Shown here piece by piece: positions 63,553 through 64,000 of a stretch of DNA of 64,000 nt. A program made the translations under genes and the position numbers. The stretch spans positions 36,960 through 100,959 of the forward strand of contig JBOFEN010000056.1 in NCBI GenBank assembly GCA_051648105.1, given 5' to 3'. Positions within the stretch are counted from its first letter, which is position 1. Each line of letters opens with the position of its first letter. The notes below the pieces were generated by a model. It was not told the origin of the DNA and did no database searches. It was given only the letters and a program-made list of their open reading frames with translations. The DNA is from UBA7332 sp051648105 (lineage in GTDB: Bacteria; Bacteroidota; Bacteroidia; Bacteroidales; UBA7332).

Positions 63553-63600
63553 GGGTACAAACTCAAAGGCTTTAGGGTACAAACTCAAAGAGTTTTACCC
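63553..63600 (-). repeat. Minus-strand inverted/tandem repeat set
   Basis: GGGTACAAACTC occurs at 63553-63564 and 63575-63586 (22 nt apart), followed after AAA by the inverted form GAGTTTTACCC (63590-63600). Read on the minus strand, the order is inverted copy, short spacer, direct copy, direct copy, as in blocks A and B. Confidence 0.75.
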
Positions 63601-63770
63601 CTATAGTCACAGCCTTTTTTCTCCACGGATCGCCACGAATGGGAACTTCGATACCACTACGCAATATCAATTCACAATACAGAATATGTAACTCATAATT
63701 GAGGGGGATTATTCACACTAATCTGATTATGCAGATCTTTTCTTGCTAACCTATAAGCATCTTTCCCATA

Positions 63771-63998
63771 TTGTAAAATCCATTCACCACCCCCAAATTT
63801 CAAACTCTGTGAGAAAAATATCTGTTTTTTCTATCGCCATAGCTTCATATTAACAATTACCATATCTGTTGTTTACATAAACAATTACGATGATTGGGTA
63901 GAAACTAAAACAAACAGCATAAATAGATAATATCAGACTCAAATTTAAGATAAAACATATTGGTGTAGATAGAAACCTATCTACACCCTATCTACATC
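63771..63998 (+). repeat. Non-coding block B with inverted and tandem 11-mers
   Basis: Homologue of block A. CTCTGTGAG at 63805 is 157 nt before the repeat set (156 nt in block A). The set is GGTGTAGATAG (63962-63972), spacer AAAC, CTATCTACACC (63977-63987) and CTATCTACATC (63988-63998), then the window ends. The outer bases GGT...ATAG / CTAT...ACC match block A, while the 4-nt core is different. Confidence 0.8.
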
Positions 63999-64000
63999 GC

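Larger units (their letters stand above)
62498..64000. other. 1.5-kb gene-free region with structured repeats
   Basis: No gene can be supported on either strand. The region holds two related blocks (about 62652-62890 and 63771-63998), a 24-bp-stem hairpin (63069-63123) and a minus-strand inverted/tandem repeat (63553-63600). The motif CTCTGTGAG occurs at 62686, 62952 and 63805. The window ends inside the second block, so more of this material may follow. Confidence 0.75.

Noticed and set aside
63540..63660. Transposon end or insertion sequence
   Set aside because: The inverted repeats are short and internal, there is no transposase remnant and no target-site duplication that I can see.

Overview
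The window looks like chromosomal DNA from a fermentative, glycan-degrading member of the Bacteroidales (Bacteroidota). The reasons are three SusC/SusD pairs with attached glycoside hydrolases, a SusR-like regulator, type IX secretion components and sorting domains (a PorZ-like protein and a GH13 enzyme with a C-terminal sorting domain), promoters with the phylum's TAnnTTTG -7 element, and an A+T-rich composition. The T9SS parts suggest a Porphyromonas/Dysgonomonadaceae-like lineage rather than Bacteroides proper, but I cannot name a genus.

Region 1 (1-17.7 kb) is mostly housekeeping. It holds a degenerate tyrosine-phosphatase-like lipoprotein and the start of an exported protein, then rarA, a GT4 glycosyltransferase, prfB (expressed through a classical +1 frameshift), a long-chain acyl-CoA ligase, priA, an outer-membrane beta-barrel protein, nadD, a PorZ-like T9SS protein, rdgB, a YitT-family membrane protein and leuS.

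Region 2 (17.7-29.6 kb) is an alpha-glucan locus. A gene-free stretch of about 0.8 kb is followed by a small membrane protein, a LytS-like kinase and a LytTR regulator, then SusC, SusD, a SusE/F-like lipoprotein and a GH13 enzyme carrying a T9SS sorting domain.

Region 3 (29.6-43.6 kb) has a flavin-dependent oxidase-like protein, a zinc peptidase, a probable metal-uptake cluster (Cys/His-rich exported protein, TonB receptor, HMA protein), tRNA-Ala(GGC), an AAA-ATPase/PD-(D/E)XK protein, an array of palindromic repeats, an M15-like lipoprotein, a DUF2156 protein, then pdxB, trpS, mnmA and an exported thioredoxin on the minus strand, and metA plus a SIS-domain isomerase on the plus strand.

Region 4 (43.6-62.5 kb) has two more glycan loci. 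One is a SusC/SusD pair divergent from a subtype-B-like tannase. The other is a tight minus-strand operon SusC-SusD-GH30-surface lipoprotein-GH3 headed by a SusR-like regulator; its composition and order match known beta-1,6-glucan loci of Bacteroides.

Region 5 (62.5-64.0 kb) holds no gene I can support. It contains two homologous non-coding blocks, each ending in an inverted-plus-tandem repeat whose 4-nt core differs between blocks but co-varies within each block, a 24-bp-stem hairpin, and a third inverted/tandem set on the other strand. Together with two 22-bp-periodic ACGTACGT palindrome arrays at 2.7 and 36.1 kb, these are the most unexplained signals in the window.
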